A stretch of DNA of 64,000 bases from Bemisia tabaci (lineage: Eukaryota > Arthropoda > Insecta > Hemiptera > Aleyrodidae): positions 13,659,480-13,723,479 of the forward strand of contig NC_092802.1 of NCBI RefSeq assembly GCF_918797505.1, in the 5' to 3' direction. The notes beneath the pieces are model-generated. The model saw only the letters and a program-made list of their open reading frames with translations, was not told the DNA's origin and made no database searches. The position numbers were made by a program, and so were the translations under genes. Below are positions 22,854 through 50,744 of this stretch, one piece after another; the stretch's first letter is position 1; every line of letters starts with the position of its first letter.

Positions 22854-23454
22854 ATAGGTGCTTTATAAAAAAGTACGATTAATTTGATCAGTTCTTTTAT
22901 TTCTTTCTTTGGCCCACCATTACTAAAAATTAAGAAGACTTTTTGAACAATCACGCGACTCTACGAAATAAAATAAAAATGCCAGTCATAATAGGCAATC
23001 AGAAAAACGCATGCAGTTATTGGATTTTTCTCAGAATTGCTACACTCAAGAGATGAAAAGACGAGTGCAAAGTAGTTCTAGGTTTGGCGGGGTGCCTTGA
23101 TCGCTCAACGACTGTTCCCTTCGCTGCAGCCTTGCAATATTTGATTAATCTGCAAACACTCTTGGCTTATTTGATTTGTCACACTTTTTATCATATTTTT
23201 GCTACCGGGGCTTACATACACGCCCTAATTATCTGGAACTGGCTCTGAAGTACATTTGCATTTAAATCTGGCGATGCCATTTCCAGCACAGACTTCTCCT
23301 AAGAATCTCTTTATTAGTTGCACGTTTGTAAACTCATCATCCTAATTATATTTCCTGGAAGGCTTCCCAAAATTGTCTCTATTATTTAAAATATTTGGAG
23401 TCATTTACAACGATGACATCATTGGTGTGACGGAATTTATTTTAATTTTAACGC

Positions 23455-23480
23455 AACCTAACCTAACCTAACCTAACTAA
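23455..23480. repeat. Short interstitial (CCTAA)n run
   Basis: Four perfect CCTAA units, preceded by AA and followed by CTAA, equal to TTAGG on the other strand. TTAGG is the common insect telomere motif. The run is far too short to be a telomere. Confidence 0.85.
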
Positions 23481-23625
23481 TTAGTCAGAAAAGTATAAAT
23501 TATATAGCCTATAAAACAAATTAGCCCTTCTAGAAATTAACAACATACTTCTCACCCGAAAACTTCTGCATGCATTATGAAGTCATAATTTATTTTATCA
23601 TACTTATGACATAATAAGCATGCGC

Positions 23626-23873
23626 ATCGATGGTGAAACTGCAAAAATGCTTGTGTTTTGGAATCCCAGCTACTATTTCATTTTTTAAAAAGGCAACCGA
23701 ACCAACATCATAGCTTGTATGTTTCTCAGAATATTCTTCATAATTCAAGGGTAAAGCATTGGAATTTTCAATAAATGACGTTCAGTAGTTTTCCATGTAG
23801 AAAATAAAGTATGCCAGGAAGTCAGCATCGCCGCAGACCGAGATACGGATTTCTATAGTTTCACCATCGATAT
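23626..23873. mobile_element. MITE, ATCGAYGGTGNAA family, copy 1
   Basis: Left ATCGATGGTGAAACTGCAAA and right ATAGTTTCACCATCGATATG are inverted. Related elements with ATCGACGGTGTAAGT ends are at 32,061-32,333 and 47,404-47,656. Confidence 0.6.
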
Positions 23874-24022
23874 GTTTTATAACAGTATTTGAGACATTTA
23901 ATTAAGATAATTGAAGAATAAATGTCTAATTGGAGACAGCTAGGTATAGTTCGGGTTTTAAAATTTCTCTGTTGAATTTTTAGCTGTTGAAAGATAATCG
24001 AATCTCACTAGAAGAAGATCTA

Positions 24023-25360
24023 CAGGGTGTTCGTAAAGTCCCCTCCCCCCCCTCTAACTTTTGACCTAATTGAGGTAGAGATTTGAAACTTGGAGGGTGT
24101 TCCTAGATCAAAGGGAGCTACTTTTTTACCCCCCCCAAAATTTTGGGGGCCCCATTTTGGGGGGGTTACGGACCCTAACTTTTAATTTTCAAATAAGAAG
24201 ACCCCCTTTGTGATACCTCGTTCGAAAGAGCATAAAAAAAGAAAATTTTTCGCGCAAACCGGAAGTCATTATCTCAAACCGTTTCAAAATGGCGGCCGGT
24301 CAAAGTTCCAAATGGCCGAAAATTGGCACCTCTGCTATTTGCACATGGATTTGCTTGAAACTCGGTATCTGGGGGTATTTTGGCACGAGAAAAACGAATT
24401 TAACGTTAGATTTTCAAAAAAACCCTAATTTTTCAAAATGGCGACCCGTTTAGGCTCAAAAAGGCCGAAAATTTGACAAACTCGATTTTTTTGCCAATGG
24501 ATTCACCTGAAATTCGGTACCTGGGGGTATTTTGACCCGAGAATAACGAATTCAACGTTAGATTTTTAAACAAACCCTAATTTTTCAAAATGGCCGCCGA
24601 TTAAAGTTCAAAATGGTCAACAATTGGCAACCTCGACTTTTTGCCGATAGATTCGCCTCAAACTCGGTGTTTGAGGGTATCTGGGTGGAAACAAACGAAT
24701 TCGACGTTATTTCACCGAGTTTCAGGCGAATATATCGGCAAAAAGTCGAGGTTGCCAATTGTTGACCATTTTGAACTTTAATCGGCGGCCATTTTGAAAA
24801 ATTAGGGTTTGTTTAAAAATCTAACGTTGAATTCGTTATTCTCGGGTCAGAATACCCCCAGGTACCGAATTTCAGGTGAATCCATTGGCAAAAAAATCGA
24901 GTTTGTCAAATTTTCGGCCTTTTTGAGCCTAAACGGGTCGCCATTTTGAAAAATTAGGGTTTTTTTGAAAATCTAACGTTAAATTCGTTTTTCTCGTGCC
25001 AAAATACCCCAGATACCGAGTTTCAAGCAAATCCATGTGCAAATAGCAGAGGTGCCAATTTTCGGCCATTTGGAACTTTGACCGGCCCCCATTTTGAAAC
25101 GGTTTGAGATAATGACTTCCGGTTTGCGCGAAAAATTTTCTTTTTCTATGCTCTTTCGAACGAGGTATCACAAAGGGGGTCTTTTCATTTGAAAATTAAA
25201 AGTTAGGGTCCGTAACCCCCCCAAAATGGGGCCCCCCCAAAATTTGGGGGGGGGTCAAAAAGTAGCTCCCTTTGATCTAGGAACACCCTCCAAGTTTCAA
25301 ATCTCTACCTCAATTAGGTCAAAAGTTAGAGGGGGGGGAGGGGACTTTACGAACACCCTG
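24023..25360. mobile_element. 1.34-kb foldback element with internal ~150-bp repeats
   Basis: The ends are CAGGGTGTTCGTAAAGTCCC and its complement, flanked on both sides by TA. The left arm (24,023-24,669) and right arm (24,713-25,360) are near-identical inverted copies around a ~43-nt loop. Each arm contains about three tandem units with AAAATGG(C/G), GGCCGAAAATT, CTGGGGGTATTTTG and AACGTTAGATTTT motifs. No protein is encoded; the 72- and 80-codon frames are mirror images of one another. A TA duplication is typical of Tc1/mariner-type insertion, but class assignment is inference. A degraded relative is at 52,690-53,200. Confidence 0.85.
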
Positions 25361-26099
25361 TAGAACTACTTTACCACAAATCGAGTAAATCATATAAAGT
25401 GTTATAGTTTCTACGCGACTCCTAATTTACATAAGTCTTTTAGATATGCTCGGAGCTTAGGACCTATCAACCCACTTCGCATGCTCGGCTTATAGAGCTA
25501 CCCAGAAAGTGTTTCATCTTTATGATACAATTTTTGCGGACATACCTAACAATATGATCTCAATTAATCCTGAATCAGTTCACGAAAGATTTCCATGCAC
25601 GCATGGTTCCATATAATCAGGGATCAGTTTAACTTTATTTTGTAATAATAAACTACTGTTTCCGTCTCACTTTAGACACATCGTAAATAGGCACTTTTAT
25701 GAATGAGTCAGCGCTCCTAATTGCAAAATGAAATTCCATTGTGTTTCACATCAAACATGGCTTCAGACAAGACAAGGCACTTTGATATTTGAACGGATAA
25801 ACGTAGCTGGGTACCTACGAATTAGTTGCGCAACAATTAGTCCCTGAACAAACGCATTATTCCCCTTTAGAAAAAACGGGAGTAAATGAACGCAGAGTTA
25901 AAGCGCACTCGATAAAAACGCGGGAATTACATCCTGAGTTGATTGATTCACTGAAAAAAACCACGAACAGAGACGCACCGGTGAAACGCCGGGGGTTTCA
26001 CACAAACCGAGATGGATACCACCACAACATGATATCTAACGCACACACGTGACCGAGACACGAAACCGGTGATCGGTCGATCAAAACCGCACGTGAAAA

Positions 26100-27260
26100 C
26101 ACGGACACGCGCACCGAAAATGGTAACTCCAGAACCTGGGAGCTGGAACCCAAGGTTAAAAAGAAATAAAGATGGACCCCAGATGGTTGACACATTTGAG
26201 TGCACAAGCACCGATAACGCCGATATCACGGAAAGCAAATCGTGGGAGCTGGGAATCAAGGGAAATTAGGAGCACAGCAATGGTCATCAACACCTCAAAC
26301 CGTAACAGCGATTCATCAGCGTAGTTATCGCGGAAGCACCATAACTCGCAAATCCGGATTCAAGGAAAAACGCGTATACCTGGGTGCCTCAAAGTGCACC
26401 GGTACCGAAAACACAGACTCCGCGGAAACACGGAATTCTGGTAGGCGAGGCAAGGTTGAAAGAAAAACACGGAAGCAGCACTGGTGATTGCAGCTCCAAA
26501 AAAGCAAAGGTATCATCCACAGCGTTTCAGGTAACACGGATTTCGTGGAAACACCTAAGCCTGTAGAGCGAGGCTTCACACGAAGACGAAAGTGATGATT
26601 GACACCTCAGAGCGCAAATGTATCGGTTATACAACACCGCAAAAACACCTTTGGGAGTAAAACTAGGTTCGAGGGAATCACGGTTACGGTAATGATAACT
26701 AACCGACGACACCGCGAACACCGCGAAAACACAAAACGCTCGATATCTCGAGTACCTCAATGCTCGATATATCGATTACACGAACACCACGAACGGAAAC
26801 CAAATCCTTCGAGACTAGGTTCGAGGGAAACACCAGTATGGTCAACAAGGAACGACACCGCGAACACCGCGGAAACACCAAATCCTGCGGACGGAGGCTC
26901 AAGGAAAACGTGAAGTGATAGTGATCGATACCTCGAAGCTCGATAAATCGAATGCACGAACACCGCGAACGGAAACCAATCCTGTGATACGAGGCTCAAG
27001 GTCAAAATACGAACACCACGGAGGGAATCAAATTCTGCAAAACGAGGTTCGAGGGAAACACGGGTATCGTTAACTACTAACGACACCGAAAACACCGCGG
27101 AAACACCAAATCCTGTGAACAAAAGTTCAAGGAAAACATACAAGGATGGTGATCGGTACCTCAAAGCCCGATAAATGGATTACACGAACACCGCGAACGA
27201 AAAGCAATCCTGCGAAACGAGGTTCAAGGTCAAAAACGCGAAAAATCCGGGACGAAACAA
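26100..27260. repeat. Degenerate tandem array, ~230-bp higher-order unit
   Basis: A module of the form AATCCTGNGNNNCGAGGTTCAAGG recurs near 26,342, 26,440, 26,555, 26,650, 26,805, 26,879, 26,969, 27,031, 27,108 and 27,204. Modules repeat in a larger cycle: 26,805 to 27,031, 26,879 to 27,108 and 26,969 to 27,204 are each about 226-235 bp apart. Units also share CGAACACCGCG(A/G)A(A/C) and GATCGRTACCTC(G/A)AAGC. The array is purine-rich on the plus strand and CpG-rich, and many overlapping open frames result on the minus strand. Confidence 0.75.
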
Positions 27261-27600
27261 CGGCGACGCGGCGAAACTCGCGGGTGGCCCTTCTCGGGGC
27301 GGGCACGGCGGGTAACTGTGATTGCCGGGCGGGTCCGGGTCGGCGGTGACGGTGGCGGGGAGATAAGGGCCCGGGATTTTTTATCGAAAATGAAGACCGC
27401 TGAAAATAGACTCGAGAGCGAAGGAAAACAACGCGGAGCCGCGATGCGACAGGTGGTGCCTTATTTATGCCCCTCTCGAGTGGCCGGAGATTGAGATAAG
27501 GGGCATCGATTGCCGATCGCGGTTCCCGGTGAACATATGTTCGCGGCCTCCCGAACGGGACGAGAGGTCCCTCTTCCAGTGTTGAGTACTGTGACCTGCG
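27230..27600. promoter_or_regulatory. CpG-rich block at the array edge, possible promoter
   Basis: GC and CpG content are far above the surroundings. On the minus strand a TATA-like GCATAAATAA (27,461-27,470) is followed by GC-rich sequence, which would suit a minus-strand transcript toward the receptor gene about 7 kb away. No clear initiator sits 25-30 bp downstream, so the promoter reading is weak. Confidence 0.3.
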
Positions 27601-27707
27601 CCACTGTTGTGTACTGAGGCTGTGCCAGTGTTTGTGTACCGTGGTGGTATCGAATATGGATGTGACAAAATGAACGAAAAACCACAGATATCGTGCGAAC
27701 AAACAAT

Positions 27708-27846
27708 GGGACTGCATTTTGCAATTTGGTACTATACATTCTGGCTCTTCCGGAAAAACACTTATGAGCATAGGGAAATTAATGGCACATACGTTGTTTT
27801 TAAACCGGGCTAGAATTTATATTTCCAAATTGCAAAATGTAGTCCA
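27708..27846. mobile_element. MITE, TGGACTGCATTTTGCAAT family
   Basis: Left GGGACTGCATTTTGCAATTT and right AAATTGCAAAATGTAGTCC are inverted, with ATTCTGGCT and AGGGAAATTAATGGCACATA inside. Confidence 0.8.
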
Positions 27847-29516
27847 ATTAATGTACATAAGTCAATAAACGTACAGTGAGGTGACACTAAATCTAACCGC
27901 TGTGTGAGGGCGTCGCGAACTTGGAGTGGTGGCCCGAGCGATAGCCGAAATCAGATTGTCCTGGCTGCTCTGCCAAGGGGATGATCAGCATGAAGAGAAA
28001 GGCGGCGAAGAAAAAGGAAGGGAAAGAATGCCAAGGTCACGGAGTCGCGGACAAGGGTGCCGTCTGGCGCGGGGGTGAAAAGGTGGGAAGGTGCTAAAAG
28101 GAAAAGATGAAAAGGTGAGCCAGGCGCTAGGCTAATGCATAGAGATAGATTGGAAGAAGGAACGTGGCATGGCGCCGTACTATACGTATAGGTAGGAACA
28201 CTACAATTGCGTCGTTATGAGGAGTTGTGACCCGAGCGAGATCGCTTCCCATTGGGTCCGTCTGATGGGGTCGGTACTAGAGTACCTATTGACGCTATTA
28301 GTGGCGACGTCATCATGGGGATTCTCCATTATATCGAAATAGATCCAAACAATAACATTGGTATCAGGGCCGGATTAAAGGGGTGGCCACATGGGCCGCG
28401 GACCATTCACAAAATTCACACCCACTTGCTTATTCACAAAATACGCATTACATTTTCTTTTAATACATATCCCCCTCCCCCATCAATTTGAATGAAAATG
28501 AACCACGCAGAGCGTGTAAACCTTTCAAGATCATGAGTTGAAAAACGCTAACTCCGCGTGTGTAAATATTAAAACCTAATACAGGGCGGAGCGGCGTGTT
28601 AGCAGCGCGAAACGCGCACTTTTTTCCTCATCAATTTAAATAAGAATAATTAATTTAGAGCTTGCAAACATTTCAAAATCATGAGTGAAAAAACGCGGAC
28701 TCCGCGAGTTTAAATGTTAGAGCGAAAAAAGGAGCGGAGTGGTGTGCTGCCAGCGCGACACGCGCATTGACGCCTAAAAACCTAACATGGATACTTCACG
28801 CATTGCGCAACGCGTGAAGTATCCCTGTTAGGTTTGTAGGCGCCAATGCGCGTGTCGCGCTGGTCGCTCTCGCCCGCCTCGCCGCGCCGCTGCGGCGTGC
28901 CACGGCGCTTCAAGCAACTATTTCGCAACAGAGGTGTTGCACAGTATCATACGAAATTGAAGGCGCTCCAACTTATTAAGAATGACACTCACCATTTAAG
29001 AGTACGGAGCTTTCCTCGCAAACTAAATCAAGATACTACGGCACAAAAAGAGAGTGATACTCCAAAAACTCACCAAGTCCTAGCATCCGTATTTAATAAC
29101 ATTTAGCATAATTTTTTTAATTTCATCAGAGAAAATAATGACTCGATTTAGGCGGAAATATTGTTGAGTATGCTGTCAAGAAGATTGTTTTTTGAATCAA
29201 GAATCAAATAGCTGAATGAAAGCGGGTTTTTGCTTGATGTAAGTGACTTTTCTTTTTATATGAGCATCTTTTCTTCTTTAAACAAACACTTTTTTCTTTA
29301 TTGATTCCTAATCAAATCTTCTCGGCGGTAATTTGAGCATATTTCTGCTTCAATGAAGTCAATTTATCCTCTGAAGATGTTCAAAAAGCAAGCTGAACGT
29401 TAATGACAACAGATACCAGGACTTAGTAAGTTTTTCGACTACCGCTCTCATTTGTCGTCGCCACTTGATTTCATTTGCGAGGGAACTTTGAGCTTTTGAA
29501 AGATGCCATCATTTGA
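27847..29516. other. Intergenic, with one dispersed repeat
   Basis: Contains the hairpin repeat at 28,405-28,990. A GC-rich stretch at 27,900-28,250 has short Lys-rich open frames I do not recognise. No supported gene. Confidence 0.45.
28405..28990. repeat. Dispersed hairpin repeat, copy 3, internally duplicated
   Basis: Shares CATCAATTTRAATRA, GAGTTGAAAAACGC and GGAGCGGCGTG motifs with the 3.7- and 15.8-kb copies. The segment from ATCAATTT to the Cys/GC-rich block occurs twice in tandem (from about 28,480 and 28,630). The hairpin at about 28,768-28,840 has arms CCTAACATGGATACTTCACG and its complement. Confidence 0.65.
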
Positions 29517-29632
29517 ACTGCGTTTAACAGAAAGGAACCAAGCCACATCAGCTATTACCAAATTAAACGAGGCAAATTCATTTTTTCACAAGAGAACATT
29601 TGTGCAGATTCTTTTAAAAATTTTTAGGGATG
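29517..29632. mobile_element. Truncated half of the GGACCGCGTTTAGCAGAAA MITE
   Basis: ACTGCGTTTAACAGAAAGGA and CCAAGCCACATCAGCTATTA match the left half of the 59,487-59,739 copy. No right half follows. Confidence 0.7.
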
Positions 29633-29788
29633 CTATACAGTGTGGGCAAAACGTACTGAAACGCCTTCAATTTTTTAGATGCTACATAGACACCTTCCGA
29701 ACACTAATAGTCGCATCCAGGCGCTACAACCAAAGTCATGCGGTCATCACGCCCGGTGACGGAGCTATCTTTTCGTCCTCACCTCCAG

Positions 29789-30060
29789 CGGGCCGATTAT
29801 TGAAACTTATAGATAAAGCTATAGACAAAGACGACAAACGGGATTCTGAGGGATCCTCTTGATGGAAGCGAGTGGTGGCAATGGACATAGGAGGTAGGTA
29901 ATGAACTAACTAACGGCAACCCACCAAAAACCCGACAATTGGTCCATCATTTTCTTCCTTAGTCTATGGGAACCAACCATGTCAACCAGTAGGATCGCTC
30001 TATACTCCCTACGTCTTCTTTGTCTATCGCTTTGTGTATCAGTTTCAATAATCAGCCCGC
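29789..30060. mobile_element. MITE, GCGGGCTGATTATTGAAAC family
   Basis: Left GCGGGCCGATTATTGAAACT and right AGTTTCAATAATCAGCCCGC are near-perfect inverted repeats, with GACAAAGACGACAAA / CTTCTTTGTCTATCGC mirrored inside. Relatives are at 59,361-59,893 and 60,588-60,862, plus a fragment at 41,646. Confidence 0.8.
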
Positions 30061-31836
30061 AGGAAAGATAGTCCGTTGGTGGGGGTTAATAACCTCGAGA
30101 CATTTCTAAAAACTTCAAACGCAAGTCGTATGTTTGTCAATTATTTGATGTTATGTTCTCGTCAAAAAATACCAGGGCGTCTAGCAACCTCGAAAACTGG
30201 GAATGAGGAAATTTTGTTTACCCTCAAGAGTAATCTTGAAAAACGTCGTAGAATTGGGAAAAATTGGTTGGTCATAGAATTTTTTGTGGGACTGAGATAG
30301 TTTATCTTTAGTGCTTAGAAAAATCTTTAATTTCTCGAAAAATCAGGGGGCGGGAATGGAAAATATCATGAAATATTTTTACTAAAAATTTCTGACAATC
30401 AAGGCTTGTTCAAAATTGCAGTATTTGCTTTTACAGACACGATATTTTTCTGATCATCTAATGCGTCAACAAATTAATACGAATATCGAATTTAAACTAA
30501 GAAATGAATTTGAACTGTGTTACAGAAGTTTTATTGTATACTCAGGGTCCCTCATGTGTAGTTCTTTTTACTTCGAATGAGTTTCACAGAAATTCTAAAG
30601 TTTATGTTTGTACTTTTTCTTTAAATAATAAGTATTACTGTTTCGACAGAAACAGACTTTGATAACTATGTCGTTAGGTCCTTGACCTTTGGCCCATGAA
30701 CTTTGTCTCAAACGGAAAACATTTGCGTTCCCAATCGTCATGGCCGCGGAAAATTACACGACTCTGCCGCAAGTCCATGGAACCAATCACGCACTCCCAT
30801 TTTCCAGCCCCCACTTTCAGCGTGCGATCATAGAGTCAGATTTGCAAAAACACAAAAGGAAAAACGTTTTTTTAATCACTCTACCAAGCGGGGAAGCCTC
30901 TGTAAAACCTCAGATTCTGAGAAGTTCTCGCGCTGCTTAGTGATCGAGACCTCATTTTCCAGCGAAGTGCTTCACACCTACACGCGAGAGACCAAAAAAA
31001 TCTCGCATTTTTATGTAAAAGGCACACTTTTGGACTCTGGCATTTTGCTTTGACGTCGTTGTACAATGATCAGAGATCAACGACCCGCGGTGGTGACGGG
31101 ATATTCGTGTTTTTGAGAACGAAATGAGGTTACATTATTCCCTCTCAGACACAGAGTGACAAACAGACCACATTTTGCGATGAGGAACCACTATTTCTGA
31201 ATTATCCAGAAAGGCACATATATCTGAATGGGGGAAATTAATGGTGCATGGTTTATGGCTGCGGGATGTTTCCGCACTTCTTTTTGAAAATGGCCGGAAC
31301 AGATGAATATTTGGCAACGTTGTACTTGCTTCACTGCCATCCGATTTTTTGCGTGATGAACCTCGCCTGCAGCCTTTGAGCCTGAAAATCTGTTTTTATG
31401 AATTTACTTTGAAGAAAAGTGAAGGATCGAAGTTCAATATTCCAACTATTTTACTTTTGCAATATTAAGGACTGCACACATGCCCAGACTAGATGCTATC
31501 GATCATAGTGTCACTTTATGGATTTTCAGGTATGCCGCATAGGATCCAAACAATAACTATGACGTAACATCTTTTAACGCTACCGGTGAGAATCGGCCGA
31601 CACGCGTCGCTATTCTGAGACGTAACGCCAGCAGCATAGCCGGTTTTCTAACGCATGTTTAGAATGTGTTCGAATGGAGGGCTTTTAGAGAAAATGGAAA
31701 AATTTCGCACGAACGCCTTCACATCGGGTACCGACTCGTTTAATAATAATATACCTCACAGTTACACCGCGACAACCGTAATTTTGCAATTACAAGTATC
31801 GCAGCGAGCAGTGTTTAATCCATAATTGTCTCAACA
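30061..31836. other. Intergenic, no supported gene
   Basis: About 30,330-30,430 shares short motifs with the old repeat at 7,120 and 60,010. A degenerate TTTTGC-family MITE is near 31,168-31,290. An 83-codon frame at 30,689-30,940 has no recognisable domain or splice context. Confidence 0.4.
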
Positions 31837-31927
31837 GTGTTAGTAAGTACCGGTCAACCTTCAGCGTCTGCTCCTGAAATTGAGGTAGATCTAAATGATG
31901 AGCCGATTGCAGACGATGACAAAAAAA
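31837..31927 (+). other. Candidate exon of an unrecognised gene
   Basis: From an AACAG acceptor the frame reads VLVSTGQPSASAPEIEVDLN then DEPIADDDKK and meets an A|GTACGT donor at 31,927/31,928. The acidic, low-aromatic composition and codon pattern are protein-like. I cannot find partner exons and recognise no family, so this may be chance. Confidence 0.25.
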
Positions 31928-32060
31928 GTACGTGCATCAGTCTGTCATGAATGGTTTTGAACGTGTCATGCTAATTGTTAAAGAAATAGTCCTTTGAACA
32001 ATATTGAAAGTTTGCCAATTTATTAAAACAAATCGTCGATTTTCTGTCAAACTTTATGAA

Positions 32061-32333
32061 TATATCGACGGTGTAAGTCGGCAATCACATAACTCGGTTT
32101 GCGACGTCACAGACTTCTTGTTATACTTTATTTTTTTAAATGGAAAATTACTCAACGGCAATTCTTTAAAACTGTCATGATATTTCTTTTCAATGCAAAG
32201 AAAATTCTACGAAAACTTCAAGAAATAATGTCAATTTGTTCTCCTTTAATAAAATGACGTATAGGCGGAGATTTTCAGACACCGCAAACGAGTTATGTGA
32301 TTGCCGACTTTCACAGTCGATATGCCTTTTCTC
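32061..32333. mobile_element. MITE, ATCGACGGTGTAAGT family, copy 2
   Basis: Left TATATCGACGGTGTAAGTCG and right GACTTTCACAGTCGATATG are inverted. GGCAATCACATAACTCGGTT and its complement occur in the arms. Confidence 0.75.
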
Positions 32334-32794
32334 CAAATGTTTCGGAGAACTTCATTCGTAATGACAGTTTTCCCATTGTAAGTCATGTAGATCGCAGGTA
32401 TTGTATGGAACTGTCCGGTCGGCATTTATATTTGAGAAAGGAGGATATCAAGACATGAAAATGAGCAAATTGTGCCTCCCTAAAAATTTTGAAAATATTT
32501 TGCGCAATGCAACAATAAAAAAAATGAGAGAAAACATTTTATCACCTGAGAAAATGTTCTTTTCAAGTCTCGCGATCTTTTGTTAACCCTCATATTGGAT
32601 ATCATCTTGATATTGGCTGGACGATATCAGATGAGCTTTTTGCTGTTATTATAGCTTTCAAATTTTGACATTCCTTCGATAGACAAGATTTTGAAAGCCC
32701 CTTTTTCATAAATTTTCGCAAGTGGAAAACATTGGCTATCCGCTGCTGAAATGACTTTAACACAGTATTGAAGCGAAATTTTGCGATCAAATCG

Positions 32795-32930
32795 ACTCCA
32801 TTTTATAATTAGGGACGAAAATTTATAGCCCATCCGCACAAACACTCATGTGCATTAGGAAACGAATGGCATATAAGTCGTTTCTAAACTTCCGTGGATA
32901 CGGCAGTTTCAAATTGCAAAATGCAGTCCA
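32795..32930. mobile_element. MITE, TGGACTGCATTTTGCAAT family, diverged
   Basis: The right end AAATTGCAAAATGCAGTCCA is clear and the left end ACTCCATTTTATAATTAGGG is degraded. The centre has TGTGCATTAGGAAACGAATG, as in other members. Confidence 0.55.
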
Positions 32931-33418
32931 AATATGTTCCACCATTCATGATTGGAAGATTCTCGATAATCCAGGTGTTCAAGTAATTTTTGAACGGATC
33001 AAACATAATACACGGTAAATTAACCGCAGATTCAGAATAATGCATGCAGAACAGAAAATCCGTACGGCAAAGTTTAGAGGGAGGGTGACATCCATCTCAC
33101 CTCAGGGAACATATTAACTACCGATTAGGTTCATATTTTTCAATAAACCAACACTACAGACCAGTTAACATAGGGCAGGTCTATTAAAAGTATTATACCC
33201 AAGCAATAGATAAAAACATGATTTATTCAAAGCGCAGCATAGCATTGATGAAGTCCGTTGCGACCGGTAGTATCGAACCATTTTAAGATTTAGACTACAG
33301 AATACATACATATCAAGCCGCTACCTCAGCGTACTAGAGCGCTCTGCGAAGCGCTCAGACTACAGAATAAATGAAGAAATCGAAAAGGAATGACAGGAAG
33401 TCGACATCGTCGTAAACG

Positions 33419-33606
33419 GTGATACGTGGTCTCGCACCAGTGAATTGCGATGTATCGATTGTTCTGCCATTTAAACCCATGGTAAAGAATCGATTATTAA
33501 GGTGTTTGTTGCGAGCACCCTGTTTATCGATACTTTTCCATAGGTTTAAATGGCAAATCAATCGATTTATCCCAAAGCACGCCACGCCACGGTCTCGCAC
33601 ATTATC
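33419..33606. mobile_element. Palindromic MITE with GGTCTCGCAC / GTGCGAG ends
   Basis: Mirrored blocks include ATCGATTG, TGCCATTTAAACC, AATCGAT and GTTTGTTGCGAGCACC at the centre. The layout resembles 2,768-2,935 and 13,858-14,015. Confidence 0.5.
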
Positions 33607-33789
33607 CATCGATATGTTCCTACTAAAATAAGCTAGATATACAGGTTCCTTGTTGCAAGTGTAGTCCAATTCACCTCCAGAATTGAGTTCAAAAGTGTCA
33701 ATGAGACGTTTTCACTAGTCTCCAATACTACCAACAAAAAAATTGAATATGATGAAAAAAATCGACCGCCACGGAATCGATTATGTATA

Positions 33790-33918
33790 ATTGGACGTAA
33801 TTCTGTTAAACGGAACTATGTGCATTATGACGCGAGCCCTGTTATGCATGTATTCTTATGGGTCTCAGGGCTCATGTCTTAATGCACATAGTTCCCTTTG
33901 ACAGAAATACGTCCAATT
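33790..33918. mobile_element. Palindromic MITE in the promoter region of nrf-like gene A
   Basis: Ends ATTGGACGTAATTCTGTTAA and CAGAAATACGTCCAAT are inverted. The arms match 18,424-18,553. The flanking promoter sequence is shared with gene B (53,240-53,640), which lacks this insertion. It ends about 206 bp upstream of the predicted start site. Confidence 0.75.
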
Positions 33919-33939
33919 GATCGAGATCGAAGGCAAGCA

Positions 33940-34124
33940 GTGTTACCAACTTGCAAGAATCATCACGACTCTGCTTCCTTCTTGCCTGACAACACATCCT
34001 CGTTTTCCGAGTTGGCACTTTACGACACTGATTTGGCACTCGTCTGAAGGCTGAACTCACCGTGGAGCAAGTCTAGTCATAGAGCAAAGTCGTAGACAAA
34101 CGGCTCAATCTTTTCTCACCTCTC

Positions 34125-34128
<4 letters not shown>
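33940..34128 (+). promoter_or_regulatory. Predicted promoter of nrf-like gene A
   Basis: This block is conserved with 53,457-53,644 upstream of gene B, notably GTTACCAACTTGCAAGAATC and CGGCTCAATCTTTTC. It ends in TCAGTT (34,123-34,128), an insect-type initiator; B has TCAGTC at the same place. No TATA or DPE consensus is evident. Confidence 0.6.

Positions 34129-50744
<16,616 letters not shown>

Larger units (their letters stand above)
20390..26099. other. Intergenic sequence upstream of the receptor gene
   Basis: Apart from the MITEs, foldback element and telomere-like run listed here, no gene is visible. The 5'UTR and promoter of the receptor may lie here or further upstream; no convincing TATA or initiator could be tied to exon 1. 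A C run of about 15 followed by A at 21,648-21,671 is low complexity. Confidence 0.5.

Noticed and set aside
24210..25171. Mirror-image 72- and 80-codon frames (MIPRSKEHKKRKF...)
   Set aside because: The same sequence read from both arms of the foldback element. No transposase similarity.
26757..27771. 135- and 214-codon minus-strand frames
   Set aside because: They follow the degenerate ~230-bp tandem array. The repeated VFAVS...VSLEP pattern simply mirrors the DNA repeat.
30689..30940. 83-codon frame with MAAENYTTLPQVHGTNHALP
   Set aside because: It looks mildly protein-like but has no recognised domain, partner exons or promoter, so it is left out as a gene.
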